DNA of 51,355 nt from Bacillota bacterium (GTDB taxonomy: Bacteria; Bacillota; UBA5301; Bu52), in the NCBI GenBank assembly GCA_014896355.1, contig JADBKO010000017.1, positions 1 to 51,355 on the forward strand. Reading direction: 5' to 3'. Position 1 is the first letter of the stretch; the number at the start of each line of letters is the position of its first letter. Below are positions 43,271 to 51,355 of this stretch, one piece after another. The notes beneath the pieces were generated by a model that did not search any database, was not told the DNA's origin, and saw only the letters and a list, made by a program, of their open reading frames with translations. The translations under genes and the position numbers were made by a program.

Positions 43271-46200
43271 GTGCTCGCAGTGCGTGATCCGGTGGATTTC
43301 GTTCATTTGCATGTCCATAGCGAATACAGCCTGCTGGATGGCCTCTGCCGCATCCCGGATCTGCTGGATACCGTGGCTGCCCAGGCGGAGGAGGCGGGCC
43401 AGTCTGCGCCCGCCGTGGCCGTCACCGACCACGGGAACATGTACGGCGCCTACACCTTCGCCCGCGAGGCGGAGCGGCGCGGCATCCACCCGGTCCTGGG
43501 CGCCGAGCTGTACGTGGCCCCCTCGGGCCGGGAACGGCGGGTCCCGCAGGAGAGCCCCTGGCATCTGGTGTTGCTGGTGGAGAACGAGGCAGGGTATCGC
43601 AATCTGGTTCAGCTGGTCACCCGCTCGTACGCCGAGGGCTTTTACTACCATCCCCGCGTGGACCACGAGCTCCTGGCCCAGCATGGCCAGGGGCTCATCG
43701 CCCTCAGCGCCTGCATCCAGGGGGAAGTGGCCCAGAAACTGGCTGCCGGCGACGAGGCGGGAGCTGCGGCCGCCGTGCGTTTTTACCAGGAGGCCTTCGG
43801 TGCCGATCATTTCTTCCTGGAGCTGCAGCGTAACGGCGTGCCGGGCCAGGAACAACTCAATCAGGCCCTCATGGCCTTGGCCCGCCGTACCGGCGCCGGG
43901 CTGGTGGCCACCAACGACGCCCATTATCTGCGGCGCGAAGAGGCGGCCGTGCACGATGTCCTGCTGTGCGTCCAGACCGGCAGGAGCGTGCATGACCAGG
44001 ACCGCCTGCGCTTCCCCAGCGATCAGTTCTACCTACGCAGCCCCCGGGAAATGGCGGAGCTTTTCGCCGATGTGCCCGAAACCCTGCGCAATACGCGCCA
44101 GATTGCCGACCGCTGCTCCTTCCGCTTCCCCAAGGGGACCTACCATCTGCCCGCTTATCCGCAGGCAGGGGGCCGGGCGCCGGAAGAGTTCCTCCGTTCC
44201 CTGGCCGCCGAAGGCGCCGCACGCCGTTACGGCCGGCCGTTGCCTGCCGCGGTCCAGGAGCGCCTCCAGCATGAGCTGGAGGTCATTATCCAGATGGGCT
44301 TTGCCAGCTACTTCCTGGTAGTCTGGGATTTCGTGCGTTTCGCCCGCCAGCAGGGCATCGCCGTGGGGCCCGGGCGCGGCTCTGCCGCCGGCAGCGTGGT
44401 GGCCTATGCCTTGGGCATCACCCAGCTGGATCCCCTGCGCTACGGGCTGCTTTTTGAGCGCTTCCTGAACCCCGAGCGGGTCACCATGCCCGATATTGAC
44501 ATCGATTTTTGCTACGAGCGCCGGGGCGAGGTCATCGACTACGTTTCCCGCATCTATGGCCAGGACCGGGTGGCGCAGATTGCCACCTTCGGCACCCTGC
44601 AGGCCCGGGCCGCCGTGCGCGACGTGGGCCGTGCCCTGGGCATGCGCCTGGCCACCGTGGACAAGGTGGCGCGCCTGATCCCGCGCCAGCTGGGCATCAC
44701 CCTGGCCCAGGCCGTGGCCACCACGCCGGAGCTGCAGGCGCTGGCCCGCAGCGACCCGGAGGTAGCGCGGCTTCTCGCCCTGGCTCAGGCGGTGGAAGGC
44801 CTGCCGCGCCATGTGTCCACCCACGCCGCCGGCGTGGTCATCGCCGACCGCCCCCTCACGGAGTACCTCCCTCTGCAGCAGACCAGCGAAGGCACCCGCA
44901 TCACCCAGTATCCCATGGGGGATGTGGCGGATCTGGGCCTTTTGAAGATGGATTTCCTGGGCCTGAAAACCCTGACCCTGGTCCAGCGGACCCTGGCTCT
45001 GATCCGGCAGGAGGACCCGGAGGCCGTTCCCGATCTGGACCACCTCCGCCTGGATGACCCGGCAGTGTATAAAATGCTTGCCAGCGGCCAGACCCTGGGC
45101 GTGTTCCAGCTGGAGAGCTCCATGTTCCACGACCTTTTGCAGCGCCTGCAGCCAGAGCGTTTTGCCGACCTGGTGGCGGCCCTGGCCTTGGGCCGTCCGG
45201 GCCCCATGGGCCGCCTGAGCGATTATATCGAGCGCCGGCACGGGCGGCAGCCGGTGGCCTATCCGCATCCCGAGGCGGAGCCCATCCTGGCGGAGACGTA
45301 CGGGATCATGGTCTACCAGGAGCAGGTCATGGAGATGGCCCACGTCCTGGCGGGTTTCAGCCTCGGGCAGGCGGACCTTTTGCGGCGGGCCATGGGCAAG
45401 AAGGACGCCCGCCTCATTGCCGGCGAGCGGGACCGTTTCGTGGCCGGCGCCGTAGCCCATAGCGGCATGACCAGAGAGCAGGCGGAGCACCTCTTCGACG
45501 AGATGGCCCAGTTCGCCCAGTACGGGTTCAACAAATCCCATGCCGCGGCCTATGCCCTGCTGTCCTACCAGACGGCCTACCTGAAGCACTATTGGCCTGC
45601 CCAGTTCATGGCCGCCCTTCTTTCCCTGGCCGGAGATGACGATAAAATCCGGCTGTACCTGGCTGAATGCCGCCGGCTGGGGCTGGCGGTGCTGCCTCCC
45701 AGTGTCAACGAAAGCGGCGTGGGCTTCTCCGTGCGGGGCCGGGCCATCCTTTTCGGCCTGGAGTCCATCAAAAACGTGGGCACCGGCCAGGCCGAGGCCA
45801 TTGTGGAGGAGCGGCAGGCCCGCGGGCCGTATGCGTCCTTGTATGACTTCTGTCAGCGGCTGCCTGCGCGCCTGGTGAACATCCGCAGCGTGGAGGCTTT
45901 GATCAAGGCCGGGGCCTTCGATTGGACGGGCATGGGCAGGCCCCAGTTGCTGGCGGAGGCGGCAAATGCCGTGCGCAGGGCGCAAAATGCCGTGCTGCGG
46001 CGCCCGGCAGGCCTGCGAGCGGGGACCGGCAGCCGTGGGGCCGCCTCCGCCTCTGCCTCCATTTCCGCCGCTTCCGTCGCTTCCGCCGGGGCCGCTGGGC
46101 AGCGGGGCGGCGCCCTGGGGCCGGGCGCACAGGAGATCCCGGATCAGGGAACGTTGTTCTCCTTTGACGCTGCGGATCTTCCGGCTGGATGGGAGCAAGC

Positions 46201-47059
46201 CTCCCGCCGGCACGGCTCCGCCCGCCGGCACGGCTTGCCGCCTCCGCGGATGGAGCTGCCGCCCTCGCCGGGCCCGGCCGCCGCCCCCGCGGGCAAGCCC
46301 ATGGCCTCCGCCGGCACAGGCGCGGCGCCGGCCGGTACGGCTGCAGCGCCGGCCGGTACGCTCACCACCCCGTGCCCGCGCAGCCCCCAGGAACTGGCCT
46401 GGGAGTTGGAAGCGCTGGGCGTCTATCTGTCCGGCCATCCGCTGGAATCCCGCAGCCGTTGGTTGCAGGCCTGGGGCGCCCGCCCCCTGGGCGCGCTGGA
46501 CGAGCTCCCCGAAGGCGAGCCTGTGCTCCTGGCCGGCATGGTGCAGGGGCTCAAACTGCTCAACACCCGGCGCGGCCAGCGCATGGCCCGCTGCACCCTG
46601 GAGGATGCCACCGGGCGGCTGCCCCTGGTGATTTTCCCGCAGGCTTGGGCGGAAGGGCAGAAATGGGTAGCAGACGGCGCCGTCATCGGCGTCCAAGCCC
46701 GCCTGGAATGGGACGACGAGGGCGCAGCCACCGCCCTGGCCAGCCGGATCTACCCGCTGCCGCAGGAGGCCTTCCTGCTCTGGGCGCAGCCGCCTTCCCC
46801 GGCGGGCTTGGAGCAGCTGGCCCGCATCCTGGCCGCGCATCCAGGGCCTGCACCCGTCTACCTGCGTCTGCCCCGCTCGGCAGGAAATCGCCAGCCAGGC
46901 GAACAAATTAGAAGCAGTAGTGCCGGCGGTGCGGTTCTGGTCCTCTTGCCGCCGGACCGGTGGGTGGAACCTGGTCCCGCATTGTACCAAGACCTGGCCG
47001 CCCTTCCGTGGGTCAAGGTGGCGCAGGCAGCAGGAACAGGCGGCACGGGCGGCAGTTGA
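43271..47059 (+). CDS. dnaE: DNA polymerase III alpha subunit, DnaE type
   Basis: The catalytic replicative polymerase, 1262 residues. The PHP domain is at the N-terminus (FVHLHVHSEYSLLDGLCRIP, AVTDHGNMYGAYTFARE). The polymerase core carries GPGRGSAAGSVVAYALGIT, the aspartates in MPDIDIDFCYERRGEVIDYV, and YGIMVYQEQVMEMAHVLAGF. An OB domain lies near residues 1090-1170 (LLAGMVQGLKLLNTRRGQRM). This order is DnaE1, not PolC. Two low-complexity stretches (about residues 912-955 and 972-1036) separate core and OB domain and are rich in Ala, Ser, Pro and Gly. The start is the GTG at 43271; a GTG at 43280 is an alternative and the ribosome site is weak. Confidence 0.95.
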   Translation: MLAVRDPVDFVHLHVHSEYSLLDGLCRIPDLLDTVAAQAEEAGQSAPAVAVTDHGNMYGAYTFAREAERRGIHPVLGAELYVAPSGRERRVPQESPWHLVLLVENEAGYRNLVQLVTRSYAEGFYYHPRVDHELLAQHGQGLIALSACIQGEVAQKLAAGDEAGAAAAVRFYQEAFGADHFFLELQRNGVPGQEQLNQALMALARRTGAGLVATNDAHYLRREEAAVHDVLLCVQTGRSVHDQDRLRFPSDQFYLRSPREMAELFADVPETLRNTRQIADRCSFRFPKGTYHLPAYPQAGGRAPEEFLRSLAAEGAARRYGRPLPAAVQERLQHELEVIIQMGFASYFLVVWDFVRFARQQGIAVGPGRGSAAGSVVAYALGITQLDPLRYGLLFERFLNPERVTMPDIDIDFCYERRGEVIDYVSRIYGQDRVAQIATFGTLQARAAVRDVGRALGMRLATVDKVARLIPRQLGITLAQAVATTPELQALARSDPEVARLLALAQAVEGLPRHVSTHAAGVVIADRPLTEYLPLQQTSEGTRITQYPMGDVADLGLLKMDFLGLKTLTLVQRTLALIRQEDPEAVPDLDHLRLDDPAVYKMLASGQTLGVFQLESSMFHDLLQRLQPERFADLVAALALGRPGPMGRLSDYIERRHGRQPVAYPHPEAEPILAETYGIMVYQEQVMEMAHVLAGFSLGQADLLRRAMGKKDARLIAGERDRFVAGAVAHSGMTREQAEHLFDEMAQFAQYGFNKSHAAAYALLSYQTAYLKHYWPAQFMAALLSLAGDDDKIRLYLAECRRLGLAVLPPSVNESGVGFSVRGRAILFGLESIKNVGTGQAEAIVEERQARGPYASLYDFCQRLPARLVNIRSVEALIKAGAFDWTGMGRPQLLAEAANAVRRAQNAVLRRPAGLRAGTGSRGAASASASISAASVASAGAAGQRGGALGPGAQEIPDQGTLFSFDAADLPAGWEQASRRHGSARRHGLPPPRMELPPSPGPAAAPAGKPMASAGTGAAPAGTAAAPAGTLTTPCPRSPQELAWELEALGVYLSGHPLESRSRWLQAWGARPLGALDELPEGEPVLLAGMVQGLKLLNTRRGQRMARCTLEDATGRLPLVIFPQAWAEGQKWVADGAVIGVQARLEWDDEGAATALASRIYPLPQEAFLLWAQPPSPAGLEQLARILAAHPGPAPVYLRLPRSAGNRQPGEQIRSSSAGGAVLVLLPPDRWVEPGPALYQDLAALPWVKVAQAAGTGGTGGS

Positions 47060-47257
47060 AAGCACCCGGCAGCAGATATGCCGCCGGATGCCGCCGGAGG
47101 ATGAAGGAGGCCGGCCGGGCGGCCTGGTTCCCGTAGCGCGGCAGCACGGGTAGAGAACGGGTAGAGATGTGAAAGCGGCCACAAGTTCGCTGAGCTCGTT
47201 GGCCCGTGAACCTGGCGCCTCAGGCGCCGCGCTTCAACATCCGGGAGGAGGATCACC

Positions 47258-48505
47258 GTGGGCAGTGAAATTTCGCGCAAAACCTTGAAAGAAGAGGCCC
47301 TGGAGCTCCATCGCGCCTGCTGCGGCAAGGTGGCCCTGGCCCCCAAGGTCCCTGTGGACACACCGCACGACCTCAGCCTGGCCTACACCCCCGGTGTGGC
47401 TGAGCCGTGCCGCCGGATCCATCAGGACCCCGATTTGGTTTACGAGTATACCAGCAAAGGCAATCTGGTGGCTGTGATCAGCGATGGTTCTGCAGTGCTG
47501 GGCCTGGGGAACATCGGCCCTCTGGCGGGACTGCCGGTCATGGAGGGAAAGTCCATCCTTTTCAAGCGTTTTGGCGGCGTGGACAGTTTCCCCATCATGC
47601 TGGCCACCCAGGAAGTGCCGGAGATGGTCGCCGCCATCGAGGCCATCGCGCCGGGTCTGGGCGGCATCAACCTGGAGGACATCTCCGCCCCCCGCTGCTT
47701 CCAGGTGGAGGAGGAACTCATCCGCCGGCTGGACATCCCGGTTTTCCACGATGACCAGCACGGCACCGCCGTGGTGGTCTACGCAGCGCTCATCAACGCC
47801 CTCAAAGTGGTGGGCAAAGAGCTGGCCCGCTGCCGGATCGTCATCAACGGCGCCGGCGCCGCCGGCATCGCTACCACGAGGCTGCTTCTGGCCGCCGGCG
47901 CCGCCGACATCATCCTTTGCGACCGCAACGGCGCCATCTATTCCGGCCGCCCCGCCGGCATGAACCCGTACAAGGAAGACATCGCCGCCCACACCAACCC
48001 CGAAGGCGTGAAGGGGGATCTGGCCGTGGCCCTGCGCGGCGCCGACGTCTTCATCGGGGTTTCCGGGCCCGATGTGCTGACCCCGGAGATGGTGCGGAGC
48101 ATGGCTGCCCAGCCGATCGTCTTCGCCATGGCCAACCCGGATCCGGAAATCCGGCCGGAGCTGGCCCAGGAGGCGGGGGTGGCGGTGATGGCCACCGGGC
48201 GCTCCGATTATCCCAACCAGGTCAACAACGTGCTGGGCTTCCCGGGGATCTTCCGCGGTGCCCTGGACGTGCGGGCCCGGGTCATCAACGAGCAGATGAA
48301 GATGGCGGCGGCCCTGGCCATTGCCGGTCTGATCAGCCCGGAGGAGCTGTCGCCGGGCTATATTATCCCGCAGCCTTTTGACCCGCGGGTGCCTCTGGAG
48401 GTGGCCCTGGCTGTGGCCCGGGCCGCCGTGGACAGCGGCGTAGCCCGCCGCGAAGTGCAGGTGGACCGCATCCGGCGCCATCTGGGCCTGGCGCCGCTGG
48501 AGTGA
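47258..48505 (+). CDS. NAD(P)-dependent malic enzyme
   Basis: Oxidative decarboxylation of malate to pyruvate. The 415-residue short bacterial form is recognised by SLAYTPGVAEPCRRIHQDPD, the metal-binding FHDDQHGTAVVVYAALINAL, the nucleotide fold INGAGAAGIATTRLLLAAGA and FAMANPDPEI. The GTG at 47258 lies seven bases after GGGAGGAGG. The 198-base upstream gap after dnaE includes the hairpin GGCGCCTCAGGCGCC near 47216. With accDA downstream, the pyruvate could feed malonyl-CoA synthesis. The NAD or NADP preference was not determined. Confidence 0.95.
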   Translation: MGSEISRKTLKEEALELHRACCGKVALAPKVPVDTPHDLSLAYTPGVAEPCRRIHQDPDLVYEYTSKGNLVAVISDGSAVLGLGNIGPLAGLPVMEGKSILFKRFGGVDSFPIMLATQEVPEMVAAIEAIAPGLGGINLEDISAPRCFQVEEELIRRLDIPVFHDDQHGTAVVVYAALINALKVVGKELARCRIVINGAGAAGIATTRLLLAAGAADIILCDRNGAIYSGRPAGMNPYKEDIAAHTNPEGVKGDLAVALRGADVFIGVSGPDVLTPEMVRSMAAQPIVFAMANPDPEIRPELAQEAGVAVMATGRSDYPNQVNNVLGFPGIFRGALDVRARVINEQMKMAAALAIAGLISPEELSPGYIIPQPFDPRVPLEVALAVARAAVDSGVARREVQVDRIRRHLGLAPLE

Positions 48506-48918
48506 CCCTCTGGGACCAAGCCGACGGCGCAAAGTGTCGGGACGAAAAGCGCCGGGACGAAAAAAGAGGGAATCTGGCGCGCAGGAAGAAAAAAGCGGCA
48601 GGAAGAAAGAAACGATTGCCGTGATGTGGACGCAGGCGTGACGCCTGTGCAGTCGCACAAACTAGGAGCATGGGGAGCTGGGCTGGGGCTCCTTCGGGCG
48701 GGGGGCTCGTCTGGGGGGACCCGCCTGGGGGGCTGGCTGGGGGCCTGTGGGCCGGTGGAACGTGTCCCCGGGCTGCGGTCCGGCTCCCCGGGCTCCCCTG
48801 GGGTGCGGCGCCCAAGTTTGGCGCGGCACGAACAGCCAGCTGGTGCGGCACGAACGGCCAGCTGGCGCAGCACGGACAGACAGTTGGTGCGGCACGGACA
48901 GATTGGGGGGGAAAAGCC
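48506..48918 (+). other. Repeat-rich intergenic region upstream of mtrB
   Basis: 413 bases without a convincing gene. It opens with purine-rich near-repeats (CGGGACGAAAA twice at about 48538-48563; CAGGAAGAAA twice near 48580-48608), then a hairpin CAGGCGTGACGCCTG near 48635, a G-rich stretch, and finally the 22-base tandem array at 48819-48906. No clear promoter box was seen. Open frames here are compositionally random. Confidence 0.6.
48819..48906 (+). repeat. Four 22-base tandem repeats directly upstream of mtrB
   Basis: Four head-to-tail copies, each 22 bases, with consensus TGGYGCRGCACGRACRGMCA then GY (48819-48840, 48841-48862, 48863-48884, 48885-48906). The fourth copy is the most diverged. 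The array ends directly at the G-run that forms the ribosome site of mtrB. There are no spacers, so it is not a CRISPR array. It could be an operator array, an RNA element or slippage. Confidence 0.9.
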
Positions 48919-49206
48919 ATAACCCTAGCAACAGGTGGCCCGGCAGCAGGCGGACCGTCGGACGCGGAAGAGGTTCTCGGCGAGTACGTGCTGATCAAAG
49001 CTCTGGAGGACGGCGTCACCATCATCGGCATGACGCGGGGCCGCGAGACCCGTTTTCATCACACCGAAAAGCTCGACTGCGGCGAAGTGATGCTGGCTCA
49101 GTTCACCAGCTTAACCTCCGCCATCAAAGTCCGGGGGAAGGCGGAAATCTATTGCAAGTTTGGCCGTGTCGTCAGCGGGCGTGATACGTGCAGACGGCAG
49201 GAGTAG
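48919..49206 (+). CDS. mtrB: TRAP, trp RNA-binding attenuation protein
   Basis: Forms an 11-subunit ring that, when tryptophan is bound, wraps trp leader mRNA carrying NAG triplets. The core EYVLIKALEDGVTIIGMTRG, then RETRFHHTEKLDCGEVMLAQ, then SAIKVRGKAEIY aligns with Bacillus TRAP without gaps. The RNA-contacting Lys/Lys/Arg (in HTEKLD and AIKVRG) and the tryptophan-contacting Thr residues (in MTRG and ETRF) are all kept. The start is unusual: between the repeats and the core there is no in-frame ATG, GTG or TTG. A run GGGGGGG at 48905-48911 is well placed for an ATA codon at 48919. The first standard codon, GTG at 48988, would remove the first residues of strand one. The true start is unresolved. 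Confidence 0.88.
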   Translation: MTLATGGPAAGGPSDAEEVLGEYVLIKALEDGVTIIGMTRGRETRFHHTEKLDCGEVMLAQFTSLTSAIKVRGKAEIYCKFGRVVSGRDTCRRQE

Positions 49207-49265
49207 ACCCATCCAGAGACGAAACGCGCAGTGACATCTTCTTCATCACGAGGGGGCTCGTCAGG

Positions 49266-49469
49266 GTGTGGACTGTGGTCTATGTGGCGCGCAACCGGCA
49301 GCACGGCGAGAAAGTCAAATCCCGCCTGGAGCAGGAGGGCTTGCTTGTCCAACTGCGGACAGTTAAAATGTCTCCGGACAAGCCAAATTGCGACATAGAG
49401 GTGCTGGTGCCCCGGGGTGAGGTTCAGGAGGCGCAGGAGATCATCGCCAACATCCTGACCCATCAGTAA
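49266..49469 (+). CDS. Small conserved protein (DUF2007-like) before accD
   Basis: A 67-residue protein, MWTVVYVARNRQHGEKVKSR then LEQEGLLVQLRTVKMSP, ending EVQEAQEIIANILTHQ. The beta-alpha-beta pattern with a final helix resembles small DUF2007/signal-transducing-type proteins, sometimes found just before accDA in Clostridia. The GTG at 49266 has GAGGGGG upstream; the open frame from 49188 overlaps mtrB and is less likely. Function unknown. It is followed by accD after 38 bases, so it likely shares that transcript. Confidence 0.7.
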   Translation: MWTVVYVARNRQHGEKVKSRLEQEGLLVQLRTVKMSPDKPNCDIEVLVPRGEVQEAQEIIANILTHQ

Positions 49470-49507
49470 TCCGCCTCCGCCGGCGGCGGAGGAAAGGGGT
49501 TTGTTTT

Positions 49508-50422
49508 GTGGCGACGTTCAAGGATTTGTTCCGGGCGAAGCCCAGGTATGTCACCGTCCGTCCCGCGGAACAGAGGAACGAGCGTAGCGAGGAGAGCCGC
49601 CGCCGGGACATTCCGGACGGCCTGTGGATCAAATGCGAACAGTGTAACACCTTGCTTTTCCATAAGGATCTGGAGCGTAATCTGCGCGTTTGCCCCCGAT
49701 GTGGCCACCACTACCGCATGCCCGCCCGGGAACGGGTGGAAATGCTGCTGGACCCGGGCTCCTTCCAGGAGCTGTGGGCGGGTCTGGCGCCCACGGACCC
49801 CTTGCACTTCCCCGGTTACCCCGACAAGCTGGCCCAAGCCCGGGAAAAAACCGGTCTGAACGACGCGGTGGTGTCAGGCACAGGCCTCCTGGAAGGTTTT
49901 CCTGTGGTGCTGGCGGCCATGGACTTCGGCTTCATCGGCGGCTCCATGGGGAGCGTGGTGGGCGAGAAGGTCGCCCGTTCCATCGAGCTGGCGGCACAGC
50001 GCCGCTGGCCCCTGATCACCGTATCTACGTCCGGCGGGGCGCGGATGTACGAGGGGATCCTGTCGCTGATGCAGATGGCCAAAACCTGCGCCGCGCTGGC
50101 GTACACGGCGGGGGAGCGCTTTTTGTTTGTTTCTGTCCTGGCGGACCCTTGTACCGCCGGCGTCATGGCCAGTTTCGCCTCCATGGGCGATCTGGTGCTG
50201 GCAGAGCCCGGGGCGCTGGTGGCGTTTGCCGGGCCGCGGGTCATCGAGCAGACTGTGCACGAGAAGCTCCCGCCCGGGGCACACCGTTCTGAGTTTTTGC
50301 TGGAACACGGATTCCTCGATTTGATCGTGGACCGGCGGGAGCTGAAGCGCACCCTGGCCCGGATTTTGCGCTTCCACGATATTCCCCAGGCTGGCCAGGA
50401 GGTGGAGCCCTGTGAGCGGTGA
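49508..50422 (+). CDS. accD: Acetyl-CoA carboxylase carboxyltransferase beta subunit
   Basis: Beta half of the carboxyltransferase that makes malonyl-CoA for fatty acid synthesis. The 304-residue protein has the N-terminal zinc ribbon (KCEQC and VCPRCGHH) and the crotonase-like core with AAMDFGFIGGSMGSVVGEK and TVSTSGGARMYEGILSLMQM. Starts at the GTG at 49508. Its last 11 bases overlap the start of accA, and the ribosome site for accA lies inside accD, so the two subunits are made in step. Confidence 0.96.
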   Translation: MATFKDLFRAKPRYVTVRPAEQRNERSEESRRRDIPDGLWIKCEQCNTLLFHKDLERNLRVCPRCGHHYRMPARERVEMLLDPGSFQELWAGLAPTDPLHFPGYPDKLAQAREKTGLNDAVVSGTGLLEGFPVVLAAMDFGFIGGSMGSVVGEKVARSIELAAQRRWPLITVSTSGGARMYEGILSLMQMAKTCAALAYTAGERFLFVSVLADPCTAGVMASFASMGDLVLAEPGALVAFAGPRVIEQTVHEKLPPGAHRSEFLLEHGFLDLIVDRRELKRTLARILRFHDIPQAGQEVEPCER

Positions 50423-51355
50423 CGGTCTGCTGGAATTCGAGCGGCCTCTGGCGGAGCTGGAGCACCGCATCCAGGAGCTGCGCCAGTTCTCCGCCGACCG
50501 GCACATCGACCTGTCCGACGAGATCCGCACCCTGGAACAGAAGGCCGAGAGGCTGCGCCAGGAAATCTTCTCCAGCCTGAGCCCGTGGCAGCGGGTGCAG
50601 ATTGCCCGGCATCCGCGCCGCCCTTATTTTTTGGATTATGCCGCCCTCATTTTTGAGGATTTCCTGGAGCTGCACGGGGACCGCGAATACGGCGACGACC
50701 CGGCCCTCATTGGGGGCCTGGCCTTGCTGGGCGGCCAACCTGTGACGGTGCTGGGGCAGCAGAAGGGCCGCGACACCCGGGAGAACCTGGCCCGCAACTT
50801 CGGTATGCCCTATCCGGAAGGCTATCGCAAGGCCCTGCGCCTCATGCAGCAGGCGGAGAAATTCGGCCGTCCGGTGTTAGCTTTCATCGACACGCCCGGG
50901 GCGTTTCCTGGGCTGGAAGCGGAAAAGCGCGGGCAGGCGGAGGCCATCGCCCATAACATCCAAGTCATGGCGGGGCTGCGGGTGCCCATCGTCGCCGTGA
51001 TCATCGGCGAGGGCGGCAGCGGCGGGGCTTTGGCCATCGGCGTGGGGGATCGGGTGCTGATGCTGGAAAACTCCATCTATTCCGTGATTTCCCCCGAGGC
51101 CTGCGCCGCCATTTTGTGGCGCGACGCCGGCATGGCCAAAGATGCGGCGGCGGCTTTGCGCCTCTCTGCCCCGGAGCTCTTGAAGCTGGGGGTCGTCGAC
51201 GAGGTGGTGCCGGAGCCTCTGGGTGGCGCCCACCGCGATGTACAGGCGTGTGCAGCCACGTTGAAGGCGGCCATCCTGCGTAATCTGGAAGAACTCCGGC
51301 GGATGGACATCCCTACGCTGCTGGAGAAGCGCTACCACAAGTACCGGGCCATGGG
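50412..51355 (+). CDS. accA: Acetyl-CoA carboxylase carboxyltransferase alpha subunit (partial, runs off window)
   Basis: Alpha half of the carboxyltransferase. The GTG at 50412, nine to ten bases after AGGAGG within accD, begins VSGDGLLEFERPLAELEHRI. The core is clear: FEDFLELHGDRE, GQQKGRDTRENLARNFGMPY, FIDTPGAFPGLEAEKRGQAE and GEGGSGGALAIGVGDRVLML. About 314 codons are present and the frame is still open at the last base. The usual length is about 315-325 residues, so only a few residues are missing. Confidence 0.95.
   Translation, partial: MSGDGLLEFERPLAELEHRIQELRQFSADRHIDLSDEIRTLEQKAERLRQEIFSSLSPWQRVQIARHPRRPYFLDYAALIFEDFLELHGDREYGDDPALIGGLALLGGQPVTVLGQQKGRDTRENLARNFGMPYPEGYRKALRLMQQAEKFGRPVLAFIDTPGAFPGLEAEKRGQAEAIAHNIQVMAGLRVPIVAVIIGEGGSGGALAIGVGDRVLMLENSIYSVISPEACAAILWRDAGMAKDAAAALRLSAPELLKLGVVDEVVPEPLGGAHRDVQACAATLKAAILRNLEELRRMDIPTLLEKRYHKYRAM

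Noticed and set aside
44033-47182. Minus-strand open frame of 1049 codons opposite dnaE
   Set aside because: Mirror of dnaE codon usage; no recognisable domain and no ribosome site.
48819-48906. CRISPR array
   Set aside because: The four 22-base units are directly adjacent with no spacers and there are no cas genes nearby.

Overview
The window is a GC-rich stretch (roughly two thirds G+C by eye), densely packed with genes, from a low-redox member of the Bacillota. The organism call is inference. It rests on a TRAP (mtrB) homologue, a CwlD-type cortex amidase, a possible small acid-soluble spore protein, a FixABCX module with its own ferredoxin-like subunit, a multi-subunit glutamate synthase fed by polyferredoxin, strong TTGACA/TATACT promoters and GGAGG ribosome sites with frequent GTG/TTG starts. 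The best fit is a high-GC, spore-forming clostridial lineage; no genus can be named from the sequence alone.

Layout. (1) 75-5703, minus strand: ubiX, ubiD and ubiA (prenyl-FMN-dependent decarboxylation and prenylation, probably late menaquinone synthesis), followed by an SsuA/SsuB/SsuC-type ABC transporter in the same direction. (2) 5928-7561, plus: an SPFH/band 7 membrane protein and a GNAT acetyltransferase. (3) 7784-13792: a near-consensus promoter and a 220-base leader drive five genes for a split glutamate synthase (polyferredoxin, FAD oxidoreductase, amidotransferase, FMN/FeS synthase and GXGXG domains as separate proteins). (4) 14004-19916: an SbcD/YhaO-like nuclease, a very long YhaN/SbcC-like ATPase with a central membrane hairpin, and a methyltransferase. 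(5) 20147-21700: a decayed IS607 element with a broken recombinase but an intact TnpB. (6) 21725-27765: etfB-etfA-fixC-fixX (electron-bifurcating ETF:quinone oxidoreductase), then a MoxR ATPase/VWA protein pair. (7) 27800-33378: histidine phosphatase, aminotransferase, a methylthioinosine-type phosphorylase, S-adenosylhomocysteine hydrolase and an MTA/SAH-type deaminase, a coherent route for recycling SAM by-products. (8) 33499-40515: a possible spore protein gene, gltX, an insertion sequence with doubled terminal repeats, tRNA-Glu(CTC), uppP, cwlD, an MFS transporter and tRNA-Gln(CTG). (9) 40705-51355: a CBM25-like protein, murA, small unknown genes, dnaE, a malic enzyme, a repeat-rich spacer, mtrB (TRAP), a small conserved protein, accD and the start of accA, which runs off the end.

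How it fits together. Electron-transfer flavoproteins, ferredoxin-linked glutamate synthesis and quinone enzymes suggest an anaerobic or microaerobic redox economy with menaquinone. The deaminase/phosphorylase/hydrolase cluster suggests that SAM by-products are salvaged through inosine derivatives. Two tRNA genes that a non-discriminating GltX would charge lie within about 5 kb of gltX. Many of the proteins share Ala/Pro/Gly-rich low-complexity inserts, a lineage habit visible across unrelated families. No CRISPR array, rRNA or prophage was seen.
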